A stretch of 64,000 nt of DNA from Oscillospiraceae bacterium (lineage in GTDB: Bacteria > Bacillota > Clostridia > Oscillospirales > Oscillospiraceae), in NCBI GenBank assembly GCA_017538965.1, contig JAFYHU010000017.1, positions 1-64,000 of the forward strand, written 5' to 3'. Made by a program: the position numbers and the translations under genes. The notes below the pieces were generated by a model. The model made no database searches. It was not told the DNA's origin and was given only the letters and a program-made list of their open reading frames with translations. Of this stretch, positions 23,746 to 32,678 are shown piece by piece (the first letter of the stretch is position 1; each line of letters starts with the position of its first letter).

Positions 23746-24342
23746 TCAGCCCTCCTGCCCGTAAACCCGGATAAAATGCCGACTGAAGGCCTCTGCCTGC
23801 CTGATCGCTTCTTCTGTCTTCTCCGGCTCACGGTCACACAAATGAATCAGAGCAGAAATCGGCGTTATATATGAAAAAGCAAGCATCTTAGGATCATCCT
23901 TCCGGAGCAGGCCTTTGTCCATCATACCTGTGAATATCCGTGTGAATATGTCTGTAAGCCCAGTGAGAAAGTGCTTTGTTGCCAATTCCCGCGCACGTAC
24001 GTCCCGGAACTGCTCAAGCGTCAGCACCTTACGCGTCATGATAACTTTTTCATCATGCACAGTGAAGTTCACCATCTGCATCGTCATCGTGACAAGCCCT
24101 TCCAACGAATCCGGTACAGGCGGCAGATGTTCGGCCGACCCAAAGTGGTCCGCATAATAGGTAATCATATGATCCAGCAGTGCATTCCAGATTGCCTCTT
24201 TGCTCTCATAGTGTTTATAGACCCCGGACTTCACAAGCCCGAGAGATGCGCTCAGTTCCCGAATGTTTGTCCCCGCATAGCCATTTTGTGAAAACATCTC
24301 CAGTGCAGCAACAAGTATTCTTTCCTTGGTGTCGTTCGCCAT
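23746..24342 (-). CDS. TetR-family transcriptional repressor
   Basis: A 198-residue regulator. The N-terminal HTH is TKERILVAALEMFSQNGYAG ... LGLVKSGVYKHYESKEAI, with a helical ligand domain behind it. The ATG at 24342 is preceded by GGAGG at 5 bases; an ATG at 24354 overlaps that site. A perfect inverted repeat spans its promoter, which argues for autorepression. The next gene downstream (isochorismatase) is 107 bases away on the same strand and is a candidate co-target. Confidence 0.88.
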   Translation of the reverse strand: MANDTKERILVAALEMFSQNGYAGTNIRELSASLGLVKSGVYKHYESKEAIWNALLDHMITYYADHFGSAEHLPPVPDSLEGLVTMTMQMVNFTVHDEKVIMTRKVLTLEQFRDVRARELATKHFLTGLTDIFTRIFTGMMDKGLLRKDDPKMLAFSYITPISALIHLCDREPEKTEEAIRQAEAFSRHFIRVYGQEG

Positions 24343-24360
24343 AAAAACCTCCATACGCAG

Positions 24361-24412
24361 CAGGTGACCTTTCGTTCACCGATATTATAGTGAACGAAAG
24401 GTCACCTGTCAA
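24361..24412 (-). promoter_or_regulatory. TetR operator embedded in consensus promoter
   Basis: CAGGTGACCTTTCGTTCAC (24361-24379) is exactly inverted at 24390-24408 around a 10-base centre. On the minus strand TTGACA (24412-24407), 17 bases and TATAAT (24389-24384) form a perfect promoter whose spacer is one operator arm. Bound repressor would block polymerase. Confidence 0.85.
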
Positions 24413-24450
24413 GGTCTTACTTAAATTTTACATTCCGTTCTTATAAATAA

Positions 24451-24477
24451 GCCTCTGAACCTTATCGGCTCAGAGGC
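24451..24477 (-). terminator. stem-loop after 62-codon ORF
   Basis: GCCTCTGA (24451-24458) and TCAGAGGC (24470-24477), minus-strand tail TTATTTATAAG. Moderate terminator. Confidence 0.55.
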
Positions 24478-24485
24478 GCTATTGC

Positions 24486-24674
24486 TTATTCCACGATTCC
24501 TTCATTCCTGAACTTGGCCAGCATCTCCAGCATGTGGATGCCGATCTTCTCAGGATCATTGTCCAGACCGGCACAGATGACGCGAAGGCCGTCCGGGGTC
24601 AGTATCCGGCCATGCAGCTTGTCGGTCTGGTACTGCTGGTACTTCTCATATTCCTTATTCGAAATCTGCTTCAT
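24486..24674 (-). CDS. small hypothetical protein
   Basis: A 62-residue, mostly helical, charged protein (MKQISNKEYEKYQQYQTDKL) with no signal or membrane segment. Family not recognised. A terminator-like hairpin follows it, which supports its being a gene. The ribosome site is weak. Confidence 0.5.
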   Translation of the reverse strand: MKQISNKEYEKYQQYQTDKLHGRILTPDGLRVICAGLDNDPEKIGIHMLEMLAKFRNEGIVE

Positions 24675-24813
24675 GCAAAACTTACCCCCATCGTGTCCAA
24701 CTTACCCTGCTGCCTGCACATCCTAAGAATCTTACCATAACACTGTGAATAGCAAGCTTCCGTATACTTTTGCCGATGTAATTGAGCATCCATAGGCGGG
24801 CTTGATTTTATGG

Positions 24814-24877
24814 TTGACATTCTGCGGGGCGATGGGCTATAATAACCACTCGGCGGCTTTGCCGTCGGGTGGTTTTT
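24814..24877 (+). promoter_or_regulatory. rpmH promoter with strong proximal hairpin
   Basis: TTGACA (24814-24819), 18-base spacer, TATAAT (24838-24843). CCACTCGGCGGC (24846-24857) pairs fully, with two G-U pairs, with GCCGTCGGGTGG (24861-24872), then TTTTT. Expected transcription starts inside the left arm, so the mRNA would begin with a hairpin; it could stabilise the 5' end or terminate upstream transcripts. A second TATAAT lies near 24944. Confidence 0.65.
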
Positions 24878-24967
24878 CCATGTCCACTACGTCTTTCGCA
24901 GCGCGAAGGCACTCCGGTGCCGGAGAGCGCGGAGGATGTTGAGTATAATGTGAAAGGAGTGCAGACG

Positions 24968-25102
24968 ATGCTTCGTACGTATCAGCCGAAAAAACGCCAG
25001 CGCAGCAAGGAACACGGGTTCCGCAAAAGAATGCGCACCGCCAACGGACGGAAGGTTCTTGCCCGCCGCCGGGCGAAGGGCAGAGCAAAGCTCAGCGCCT
25101 GA
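24968..25102 (+). CDS. rpmH: 50S ribosomal protein L34
   Basis: A 44-residue basic ribosomal protein: [20 protein letters not shown], then [27 protein letters not shown] precedes the ATG. It opens the conserved rpmH-rnpA-yidD-yidC-khpB block. In many Bacillota dnaA is found just upstream, but here it is not. Confidence 0.97.
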   Translation: MLRTYQPKKRQRSKEHGFRKRMRTANGRKVLARRRAKGRAKLSA

Positions 25103-25200
25103 GAACAGGCCTGAACAGAGCGGAAATGAGGCGGCGATCAGCGCTTTGACAGGGCGGCAGACATCCGCCCTTTTGGCATTTTCCGCAGCTGTGAGAGTGA

Positions 25201-25560
25201 GTGAACGGAGTGAATCCTGAGACCAGCCTGAAACAGAACAGCGATTTCCGCGCGGTGTATGCCCGCGGGAAAAGCGCGGTCAGCCCCCGGGCGGTGCTCT
25301 ACTGCCGGAAAAACCGGCGGAAACAAAACCGGGTGGGCTTTACGGTGTCCCGAAAACTGGGAAACGCGGTCACGCGCAACCGGGTTCGGCGCCGCCTGCG
25401 CGAGATCATGCGGCTGCATGCCGATGAGCTTCTGAAGGGCTGGGATCTGATTCTCGTGGCGCGCACGCGCGCCGTGAATTCCGACTATGAAAAGCTGGAA
25501 GCGGACGTGCTCCGCTGCCTGCGTCAGCTCCATCTGCTGAAAGAGGACGGGGAAGAATGA
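25201..25560 (+). CDS. rnpA: ribonuclease P protein component
   Basis: A 119-residue protein subunit that helps RNase P RNA trim the 5' ends of tRNA precursors. Conserved block: [20 protein letters not shown] (the RNR motif), with [16 protein letters not shown] at the start. GTG start at 25201 taken, since NSDFRAVY is near the usual N-terminus. It overlaps yidD by ATGA. Confidence 0.95.
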   Translation: MNGVNPETSLKQNSDFRAVYARGKSAVSPRAVLYCRKNRRKQNRVGFTVSRKLGNAVTRNRVRRRLREIMRLHADELLKGWDLILVARTRAVNSDYEKLEADVLRCLRQLHLLKEDGEE

Positions 25561-25775
25561 AAAGCATTTTGCTGGCAATGATCCGTTTTTACCGGAAGTA
25601 CATTTCCCCGACCCGCCCTCCCTGCTGCCGCTTTATCCCGACCTGTTCCCAGTACGCGATGGAGGCCATTGAAAAATACGGCGCCCTGAAGGGCGGCTGG
25701 CTTGCCCTCTGCCGCGTATGCCGGTGCCACCCTTTCTACCACGGGAAGCACGGGATCTATGATCCGGTGCCCTGA
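25557..25775 (+). CDS. yidD: membrane protein insertion efficiency factor
   Basis: A 72-residue amphipathic protein with the YidD signature: [28 protein letters not shown] and [15 protein letters not shown]. It assists YidC-dependent membrane insertion. Located as usual between rnpA and yidC. Confidence 0.95.
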   Translation: MKSILLAMIRFYRKYISPTRPPCCRFIPTCSQYAMEAIEKYGALKGGWLALCRVCRCHPFYHGKHGIYDPVP

Positions 25776-25848
25776 AGCAGGGGCGGTGAGCATCCCCCAT
25801 TACCATCCGGATTCCTGAGGGAGCCGGAAACGATTTGAGGAAACAACC

Positions 25849-27204
25849 ATGTGGAGTACAATTACGAAACCCTTTGCCTGGCTGATGATCAAGCTGTATG
25901 AGCTGACCGGAAGCTACGGCTGGGCGATCATTCTCTTTGCGCTTGCGGTGAACCTGATCCTGACCCCGTTCATGGCCAAGAGCAAGAAGAGCATGATGCG
26001 GTCCACGCGCCTGCAGCCCAAGATTCAGGAGCTGCAGCGCCGTCATGAAGGGAACCAGCAGAAGCTCAACGCGGAGATGCAGAAGCTCTACCGCGAAGAG
26101 GGCGTCAACCCCATGTCGGGCTGCCTCTGGTCCCTGATCCCCTTCCCGATCCTGATCGCGCTCTACAGCGTTATCCGCCAGCCGCTGACAAAAATGATGT
26201 TTGTGTCAAGCGACTTTGTCACGACCCTGCAGAACTTCTTTGTCGAACAGGGTCTCTACACCGTGCCCACAGCACGCGCCAGCGCCTATTCCGAAATTGC
26301 CCTGACCAGGCTTGCCCATGACAACTGGGATCTCGTCCAGAGCGGGCTTGCCGGCCAGATCGACCCCAACTTCATCGACATCGATTTCAGCTTCCTGGGG
26401 CTGAACCTGGGTGACGTGCCGAAGTGGAACTTCTTTATGGACACCGACTGGAGCAGCCCGTCGGTCTGGCTGCCGGCCCTGGGTCTGTTCCTGATTCCCT
26501 TCCTGTCGGCTTTCCTGTCCTGGGTCTCGATGAAGATCAGCTCGGCGATCAACCCGCCGACAGCCCAGAACGACCAGAGCGCCGCCACCATGAAGAGCAT
26601 GAACCTGATGATGCCCCTGATGAGCATCTGGATCTGCTTTGTCATGCCGGCCGCCATGGGTGTTTACTGGATTGCCAACTCCGTTTTCGGCATCATCCGC
26701 GACTATATCCTGACCAAGATCTTCAAGAAGCAGCTGGACATCGAAGATGCTGAGAAGAAGGCAGCACGGGATGCCCGCGAGTGGGAGCTGGAGAAGCAGA
26801 AGGAAGAGACCGAGCGCCTGCGCGCCGAAGGCAAGACCGAGAAGAACAGCAACACCAGCAAGAAGAAAATCCAGGCGCAGGACAAACAGAAGAGTGACGA
26901 ACGCAAGGCCGCCCTGGAGCGCGCCGAGCGTGCCGAACGCCGGGAGCGCCTCGGGGTAAAAGAGGCCGAGAAGCCCGCTTCCCAGGTCGGCAACCGCCGC
27001 TATGCCCGCGGCCGCGCCTATGTCCCCGACCGGTATTCCAATCCGGAAGCGGCCGAAGAGGCCACCATGAAAGCAGCCCTGGAATCCGAGGATGCCGAAG
27101 CCATCGACGAGACGGTCGAGGACGACGTCCTGATCCCGGAAGCAGCTGCCGATGAGACAGAAACCGAAACGCCCGAAGCGGCGTCAGACGCAGAAACGGA
27201 GTAA
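25849..27204 (+). CDS. yidC: YidC/Oxa1-family membrane protein insertase
   Basis: A 451-residue membrane insertase of the Gram-positive type, without the large periplasmic domain of Gram-negative YidC. TM1 is around residues 20-40 (YGWAIILFALAVNLILTPF), then the cytoplasmic hairpin (QPKIQELQRRHEGNQQKLN) and further spans up to about 290. An unusually long charged C-terminal tail of about 150 residues follows, basic then acidic, possibly for ribosome contact. It lacks an obvious lipobox. Followed by khpB after 4 bases. Confidence 0.93.
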   Translation: MWSTITKPFAWLMIKLYELTGSYGWAIILFALAVNLILTPFMAKSKKSMMRSTRLQPKIQELQRRHEGNQQKLNAEMQKLYREEGVNPMSGCLWSLIPFPILIALYSVIRQPLTKMMFVSSDFVTTLQNFFVEQGLYTVPTARASAYSEIALTRLAHDNWDLVQSGLAGQIDPNFIDIDFSFLGLNLGDVPKWNFFMDTDWSSPSVWLPALGLFLIPFLSAFLSWVSMKISSAINPPTAQNDQSAATMKSMNLMMPLMSIWICFVMPAAMGVYWIANSVFGIIRDYILTKIFKKQLDIEDAEKKAARDAREWELEKQKEETERLRAEGKTEKNSNTSKKKIQAQDKQKSDERKAALERAERAERRERLGVKEAEKPASQVGNRRYARGRAYVPDRYSNPEAAEEATMKAALESEDAEAIDETVEDDVLIPEAAADETETETPEAASDAETE

Positions 27205-27208
27205 TTGC

Positions 27209-27979
27209 ATGATCAACTATCTTGAAAAAACCGGGAAAACCGACGACGAAGCCATCGCCGCCGCCCTGGAAGAGATCGGTCTGGAGCGGGACGACGTCTC
27301 GGTCGAGATCATCGAGCGGGCCAAGCCCGGCTTCCTCGGTATCGGTTCCACCCCCGCCCGCGTAAGGATAAGCTGGGAGAGCGAGGGCGAAGAGCCCGCC
27401 GCCCCGGCCCCCGTGCAGGAGGTTTCCGAACCGGCCCCCGAGGCCCCGGCCGCGCCGGCCGCTGCCGCTGTCGCTGAGGAGAACGAGGAAGCGGCACGGG
27501 TGCGCAGCTTCCTGACCGGGCTTCTGGAGCATATGGGCCTGGAAGCGGAAATCAGCATTTCCGAGCGTGAAGGCGGCGGCCTGCTGGTCGACCTTCAGGG
27601 TCCGGGCATGGGCGCGGTGATCGGACGCCGCGGCGAGACGCTGGACGCCATTCAGCACCTGACCAACTACGCGGTCAACCACGGCAGCGAAAAGCATCTG
27701 CGCATCAGCGTGGACGCGGAGAACTACCGGGCCAAGCGCGAGGAATCGCTGACCAAGCTGGCTGAAAAGATGGCGGAGAAGGCCATCAAGTATAAGCGCA
27801 GCATGGCGCTGGAGCCGATGAACTCCTACGAGCGGCATGTCATTCATACCGCCCTGCAGAACTACGAGGGCGTGACGACGGCCTCCACCGGCACCGAGCC
27901 GAACCGCCGCGTGGTTGTCAGCTATGTCCGTTCCGAGCAGCCCGCTTCGCACAAGCCGCAGAGCCGCGAGTGGGCCTGA
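27209..27979 (+). CDS. khpB: RNA-binding protein KhpB (Jag/EloR)
   Basis: A 256-residue RNA-binding protein linked to cell elongation control in Bacillota. Jag-N domain at 1-50 (ALEEIGLERDDVSVEIIERA then KPGFLGIG), an Ala/Pro-rich linker, a KH domain (GAVIGRRGETLDAIQHLTNY, about 133-152) and an R3H domain (MNSYERHVIHTALQN, about 207-221). The ATG at 27209 follows ACGGAG. Confidence 0.93.
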   Translation: MINYLEKTGKTDDEAIAAALEEIGLERDDVSVEIIERAKPGFLGIGSTPARVRISWESEGEEPAAPAPVQEVSEPAPEAPAAPAAAAVAEENEEAARVRSFLTGLLEHMGLEAEISISEREGGGLLVDLQGPGMGAVIGRRGETLDAIQHLTNYAVNHGSEKHLRISVDAENYRAKREESLTKLAEKMAEKAIKYKRSMALEPMNSYERHVIHTALQNYEGVTTASTGTEPNRRVVVSYVRSEQPASHKPQSREWA

Positions 27980-28024
27980 GTCCTGTTTCACCCCTTTGTT
28001 ATCAACCAGATCGGAGGAAGAAGC

Positions 28025-28252
28025 ATGTATTTCGACAAAGTAAGAGAAGCCCTTGCCAAGCAGTTTGAGCTGGATCCCGACAGCATCACTCTCGAGACCA
28101 ACCTGATCGACGATCTCGGAGCCGATTCTCTGGATGTAGTCGAGCTGATCATGTCCCTCGAGGACGAGTTCGGCGTGAGCATCTCGGATGAAGACGCCGC
28201 TCAGCTATATACCGTCGGCCGCATCGTCGAGTACCTCGAAAACCTGAGATAA
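28025..28252 (+). CDS. acpP: acyl carrier protein
   Basis: A 75-residue acidic carrier protein. The phosphopantetheine Ser is in DLGADSLDVVELIM (about residue 38). GGAGG before the ATG. A strong terminator follows, so it probably ends the operon or is a single gene. No fab genes lie beside it. Confidence 0.95.
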   Translation: MYFDKVREALAKQFELDPDSITLETNLIDDLGADSLDVVELIMSLEDEFGVSISDEDAAQLYTVGRIVEYLENLR

Positions 28253-28269
28253 GCAAACCCGAACCGATC

Positions 28270-28297
28270 AAAAAACCGCCGTAAGGCGGTTTTTTGC
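28270..28297 (+). terminator. terminator after acpP
   Basis: AAAAAACCGCC (28270-28280), loop GTAA, GGCGGTTTTTT (28285-28295). Perfect stem with U tract; could work in both directions. Confidence 0.92.
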
Positions 28298-28376
28298 TGT
28301 TGTGTTTCCCCCTTGATTTATGATAGAATCCTTATCAGAAGCAAACAAAAACCATGAGAAGGAGAAAGCCGGCAAC

Positions 28377-29021
28377 ATGAAATTCAAAGCCATCATCTTT
28401 GACCTGGACGGCGTGATCTGCTTTACCGATGAATACCATTACCGCGCCTGGAAGGTTCTGGCGGACAAGCTGAACGCGCCCTTTGACCGGACGATCAACA
28501 ACCGCCTCCGCGGCGTCAGCCGCATGGCAAGCCTTGATATCGTGCTGGAGACCTATACGGGCCCCGCACTCAGCGAGGAGGAAAAGGTCGCACTGGCAAC
28601 GGAAAAGAACGAGATCTACCGCGAGTCCCTGAAGGAGATGAGCCCCGCGGACCTGAGCGACGAGGTGCGCGAGACCCTGAACGCCCTGCGCGCAAAGGGC
28701 CTGAAGCTCGCCATCGGCTCTTCCTCAAAGAACACGCCCTTCATTCTCAGGCAGATCGGCCTGGAAGGCTTCTTTGACGCTGTCTCGGACGGCAACAACA
28801 TCACGCACTCCAAGCCCGACCCCGAGGTCTTCCTCAAGGCGGCGGAGTTCCTCGGCATGGAAAGCGCGGACTGCCTGGTGGTGGAGGATGCCGTCTCGGG
28901 CGCCGAGGCCGGACACGCCGGCGGCATGAAGGTCGCCTGTGTGGGCGATGCCGCCCGGCACGGCGCGGGGGACTGGAATCTGGACAGCTTCCGGGAGCTG
29001 CTGACCATCGTGGAGGATTAA
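28377..29021 (+). CDS. pgmB: beta-phosphoglucomutase
   Basis: HAD-superfamily enzyme converting beta-glucose 1-phosphate to glucose 6-phosphate. Nucleophile motif IIFDLDGVICFTDEYHYRAW (DxD at residues 8-10), then the GSSSKN motif 2 and HSKPDPEVF / VVEDAVSGAEAG motifs. A 214-residue protein from the ATG at 28377 after AAGGAG. Only 39 bases upstream of the branching enzyme, so both probably serve alpha-glucan metabolism. Confidence 0.9.
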   Translation: MKFKAIIFDLDGVICFTDEYHYRAWKVLADKLNAPFDRTINNRLRGVSRMASLDIVLETYTGPALSEEEKVALATEKNEIYRESLKEMSPADLSDEVRETLNALRAKGLKLAIGSSSKNTPFILRQIGLEGFFDAVSDGNNITHSKPDPEVFLKAAEFLGMESADCLVVEDAVSGAEAGHAGGMKVACVGDAARHGAGDWNLDSFRELLTIVED

Positions 29022-29060
29022 GCACCGCACTGCGGTGATGAACGGAAAGGGGGCGCAGGA

Positions 29061-31034
29061 ATGCTTCCGATCGTCGAAAGAGATCGGGCCCTTCTGCCCT
29101 ATAACCATTATATCGAACAGCAGCAGGCCCGCTTCGCCCGTGTGCGCGCATCCCTGACGGGGGACGGCAGGCTCTGCGATTTTGCCAACGCGCACGAATA
29201 TTTCGGCTTTCATCATACCCGGGAGGGCTGGGTCTATCGCGAGTGGGCGCCGGCCGCGGACGCGGTTTCCCTGATGGGGGACTTCAACGGCTGGGACGCA
29301 GACGCCTGCCCGCTGCAGCGCCTGGAAAACGGCGTCTGGGAGCTGCAGCTTCCGGAAGACGCGCTGCACGACGGCAGCCGTGTGCGCACGGCCGTGCGGA
29401 ACGGAGAGAGCGTTTCCCCGCACATTCCGCTTTACGCCCGGCGGGTCGTGCAGGACCCGGTGAGCTATGACTGGCTCTGCGAGGTCTGGGATCCGACGGA
29501 GCCCTATCCCTGGACGGATGACGGCTTCCGTCCCGAGCGGCCGCTGTTCATCTATGAAGCCCATGTGGGCATGGCCACGGAGGAGTACCGCCCCGGCACC
29601 TACCGCGAATTTGCCGACAATATCCTGCCGCGGGTGAAGGACCTGGGCTACAATACGGTTCAGCTCATGGCCATCATGGAGCACCCCTATTACGGGTCCT
29701 TCGGCTATCAGGTCTCGAACTTCTACGCGGCCTCCAGCCGCTTTGGCTATCCGGAAGAGCTCAAATATCTGGTGAACCGGGCGCACGAACTGGGCATTGC
29801 GGTGCTGCTGGATCTGGTGCATTCGCACGCGGTCAAAAACACCGTCGAAGGCATCAACGGCTTCGACGGCACGGAGTATCAGTTTTTCCACGACGGTCCT
29901 CAGGGCAATCACCCGGCCTGGGACACCAAGTGCTTTGACTACGGCAAGCCCGAGGTGCTGCACTTCCTGCTCTCCAACCTCAAGTTCTGGCTGACGGAAT
30001 ACCATCTGGACGGCTTCCGCTTCGACGGCGTGACCAGCATGCTCTATCACAACCACGCGCTGGGCAGCGCCTTTACCAACATGGGCATGTACTTCTCCGG
30101 CAACACCGACACCGAGGCCGTCACCTATCTGCAGCTGGCCAACACGCTCATCCGCGAGGTCCGGCCTGAGGCCGTCACGATCGCCGAGGACATGTCCGGC
30201 ATGCCGGGCATGTGCGTGCCGGTCCCGGAGGGCGGCATCGGCTTCGATTACCGCCTGGGCATGGGCCTGCCGGACATGTGGATCCGTCTCGTCAAGGACC
30301 AGCGCGACGAGAGCTGGAACATGGATGCCATCTGGCACGAGCTGACCGCGCGCGTCGCGCCGACCGTCGCCTATGTCGAGAGCCATGACCAGGCGCTGGT
30401 GGGCGATCAGACCATGATGTTCCGCCTAGCCGGAGCCAACATGTACACCGACATGGACCGCGCCTGCCACAACCTGAAAATCGACCGGGCCATCGCGCTG
30501 CACAAGATGCTGCGCCTGCTGACGATGAGCGCGGGCGGCAACAGCTATCTGAACTTCATGGGCAACGAATTCGGCCATCCCGAGTGGATCGACTTCCCGC
30601 GGGAGGGGAACGGCTGGAGCTATCACTACTGCCGCCGCCAGTGGAGCCTGGTGGAAAACGGCTATCTGAAGTACGGTCTGCTCAACGACTTCGACCGGGC
30701 GATGGTTCATCTGGCCCGGGAGAGCGGAATCCTGAACGAGCCTTATGCGCAGCTGCTGCTTGTCAGCCAGCGCGACCGCATCCTCGCCTTTGAGCGGGGC
30801 AGGCTGGTCTTTGTTTTCAACTTTGACCCCCAGCGGGCCCAGACCGACTATGTCATCCCCGTCAGCGCGGGCTGTGATCACGAGCTGGTCCTGAGCACGG
30901 ACGATCCCTGCTTCGGCGGCTTCGGGAACATCGTGAACGGCCGCTGTTCGGCCTGGGTGCCGGGACATAACGGCCCCGCCGTCCGCCTGAACCTGCCGCC
31001 GCGCACCGCCGCGGTCCTCCGCCCCTGCGGCTGA
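29061..31034 (+). CDS. glgB: 1,4-alpha-glucan branching enzyme (GH13, eukaryotic-like subtype)
   Basis: A 657-residue GH13 enzyme that makes alpha-1,6 branches in glycogen. N-terminal CBM48-like region (EYFGFHHTREGWVYREWAP), then the catalytic barrel with nucleophile D322 in DGFRFDGVTSM, acid E376 in IAEDMSG and third acid D443 in ESHDQA. The sequence DGFRFDGVTSMLYHNH is closer to the eukaryotic-like GH13_8 branch than to the classic bacterial enzyme. Other glg genes are not in the window. Confidence 0.92.
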   Translation: MLPIVERDRALLPYNHYIEQQQARFARVRASLTGDGRLCDFANAHEYFGFHHTREGWVYREWAPAADAVSLMGDFNGWDADACPLQRLENGVWELQLPEDALHDGSRVRTAVRNGESVSPHIPLYARRVVQDPVSYDWLCEVWDPTEPYPWTDDGFRPERPLFIYEAHVGMATEEYRPGTYREFADNILPRVKDLGYNTVQLMAIMEHPYYGSFGYQVSNFYAASSRFGYPEELKYLVNRAHELGIAVLLDLVHSHAVKNTVEGINGFDGTEYQFFHDGPQGNHPAWDTKCFDYGKPEVLHFLLSNLKFWLTEYHLDGFRFDGVTSMLYHNHALGSAFTNMGMYFSGNTDTEAVTYLQLANTLIREVRPEAVTIAEDMSGMPGMCVPVPEGGIGFDYRLGMGLPDMWIRLVKDQRDESWNMDAIWHELTARVAPTVAYVESHDQALVGDQTMMFRLAGANMYTDMDRACHNLKIDRAIALHKMLRLLTMSAGGNSYLNFMGNEFGHPEWIDFPREGNGWSYHYCRRQWSLVENGYLKYGLLNDFDRAMVHLARESGILNEPYAQLLLVSQRDRILAFERGRLVFVFNFDPQRAQTDYVIPVSAGCDHELVLSTDDPCFGGFGNIVNGRCSAWVPGHNGPAVRLNLPPRTAAVLRPCG

Positions 31035-31083
31035 GCCTTTCCGCAGGCATGATTCCATAAAGATCGAATCAAAAATAATAAAA

Positions 31084-31133
31084 GAAGCATTTCGGTTTTC
31101 AGCAGGAGAAACCTGAAATGCTTCCTTTTTTGT
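31084..31133. terminator. terminator between glgB and psd
   Basis: GAAGCATTTCGGTTTTC (31084-31100) pairs with GAAACCTGAAATGCTTC (31108-31124), followed by CTTTTTTG. Serves convergent glgB and psd. Confidence 0.88.
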
Positions 31134-31140
31134 AATCCGA

Positions 31141-31980
31141 TTATTCGAGACAACGCTGTTCACAGCGGTTGGCAATCCACATGCCCTGTTCCACGCGCAC
31201 TTCCTTCCCCTCTCCCAGCTTCGCTGCAAGCTCCGGAAGAAGACAGATTCTTCCTTGCTCAAACAGAAGCACAATCGTGGAGCCGGCCAGCTCAAAATGC
31301 CCTTTTTCCTGTCCGCGGCAGAAACGGGACCCGCCCTCCCGGTTGGCGATCCCGCCCACGATCAGCGCACCGATTTCCGTCTGCACAACAGGGCCGAAAT
31401 TCTCCGTGGCCAGCAGGCACCAGGACCGGCGGTTCAGAACAAAGACGGGATAGGTTTTGCAGGCGATGGGCTGTACGCTGTGAAGCCGGCCTTCGATATA
31501 GTGGTTCTCCCCCTGGTATCCGTCGTCAATATAGGAATAGTGATGATAGTCAGACGCACAGAGGCGGAATACCAGACAGGTGCCGCCCCGATACCGCTCG
31601 GCAAGCTCTTCGTCCTGCAGGAAATCCTTCAGCTGATAGCGGGAGTGTTTTATGGCAAAACAGCTGCTTTCGGCAATCGGATAGGCCGTCAGCCAGCCGT
31701 CACAGGGGCTGATCAAATGATCCGGGGTGAAATCGACTTCCCGGTCTTCCCGCTCCCGGACAAAGAAATCCCGGAAAGAACGGTACTGCTGCAGTTCCTC
31801 CTGTGAGATGGGAATTGCATTCTGCCGGACGTACCGGCGAATGCAGGGCCGGGACCAGTCCGAGCGCAGATAGCGAACCATCAGACGGTCGGCGTGAGAC
31901 TTCTGAATCAGCTTCAGAAAACTGCGTCCGAACACGGTTCCATACAGGAAGCGGACAGAGGAATCGTTTTCTTTCTTCAT
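31141..31980 (-). CDS. psd: phosphatidylserine decarboxylase
   Basis: Makes phosphatidylethanolamine from phosphatidylserine; self-cleaves to create its pyruvoyl group. Triad and cleavage site: Asp in LISPCDGWL, His in ASDYHHYSYI, and the AGST motif (FELAGSTIVLLFEQG, about residue 240), a variant of the usual LGST. 279 residues, full length. Overlaps pssA by ATGA. Confidence 0.92.
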   Translation of the reverse strand: MKKENDSSVRFLYGTVFGRSFLKLIQKSHADRLMVRYLRSDWSRPCIRRYVRQNAIPISQEELQQYRSFRDFFVREREDREVDFTPDHLISPCDGWLTAYPIAESSCFAIKHSRYQLKDFLQDEELAERYRGGTCLVFRLCASDYHHYSYIDDGYQGENHYIEGRLHSVQPIACKTYPVFVLNRRSWCLLATENFGPVVQTEIGALIVGGIANREGGSRFCRGQEKGHFELAGSTIVLLFEQGRICLLPELAAKLGEGKEVRVEQGMWIANRCEQRCLE

Positions 31981-32624
31981 TTGGTTTCGGTCAAGGGATC
32001 ATCTTCGGATTCCTGGAAGCCGCAGGACGGCAGCTCGTGCCTTCCCGTCAGAGAGGGTTTTTTTATGCGGAACGGAGTGAGAAATGCCGCAGCGGTAAGG
32101 AGCAGGACAAAGGGACCGAAAAACGACATCGGCCAGTGATACTTCCCGCCGAGACCGTACAGCAGGGGAAAAATCAGCGCCGAGCAGGTGACGGGAAGCC
32201 CAAGATAGAACCGTCTGCGGCCTTCTTCCCGATTCTGCCGCTCTTCCTCGTCCACATTGAACCAGGCCAGACGGATCAGCGCACAGAGCAGATAGACTGC
32301 GGAGGGCAGCCAGCGCAGCTTTCCGCCGCTGCCGGTGTAGACGATCAGCGCCGGAAGGGCGCCAAAACAGATCAGATCGCTCAGCGAATCAATCTGAACG
32401 CCGAAGCGCTTTTCCTGACGGGTTCGCTCCATGGTAGAGGCAATCTTCCCGTCAAACATGTCGCAGACACCGGCAATCATCAGACAGATCAATGCCGCAG
32501 TGATTTTCCCCCCGAAGGCAAAGGTGATGCCTGCGAAACCCGTCAGCATCCCCAGATAGGTGAGAATCACCGTGTAATTATAGAATCCGAGCAATCTTAT
32601 CGATTCTTTTGAAGATTTATCCAT
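31977..32624 (-). CDS. pssA: CDP-diacylglycerol--serine O-phosphatidyltransferase
   Basis: A 215-residue membrane enzyme making phosphatidylserine. The CDP-alcohol transferase signature is CDMFDGKIASTMERTRQEKR then FGVQIDSLSD (about 54-83). Several hydrophobic spans, and a hydrophilic tail. GGAGG before the ATG. Coupled to psd, giving a two-step route to phosphatidylethanolamine. Confidence 0.92.
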   Translation of the reverse strand: MDKSSKESIRLLGFYNYTVILTYLGMLTGFAGITFAFGGKITAALICLMIAGVCDMFDGKIASTMERTRQEKRFGVQIDSLSDLICFGALPALIVYTGSGGKLRWLPSAVYLLCALIRLAWFNVDEEERQNREEGRRRFYLGLPVTCSALIFPLLYGLGGKYHWPMSFFGPFVLLLTAAAFLTPFRIKKPSLTGRHELPSCGFQESEDDPLTETK

Positions 32625-32678
32625 TTTCTATTCCTCCGGCAGGGATTGATCCATTCTTTCTGCGGTTTTTCTCCGGAT

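Noticed and set aside
24675..24967. replication origin upstream of rpmH
   Set aside because: No dnaA, no repeated TTATCCACA-type boxes and no AT-rich unwinding region seen.
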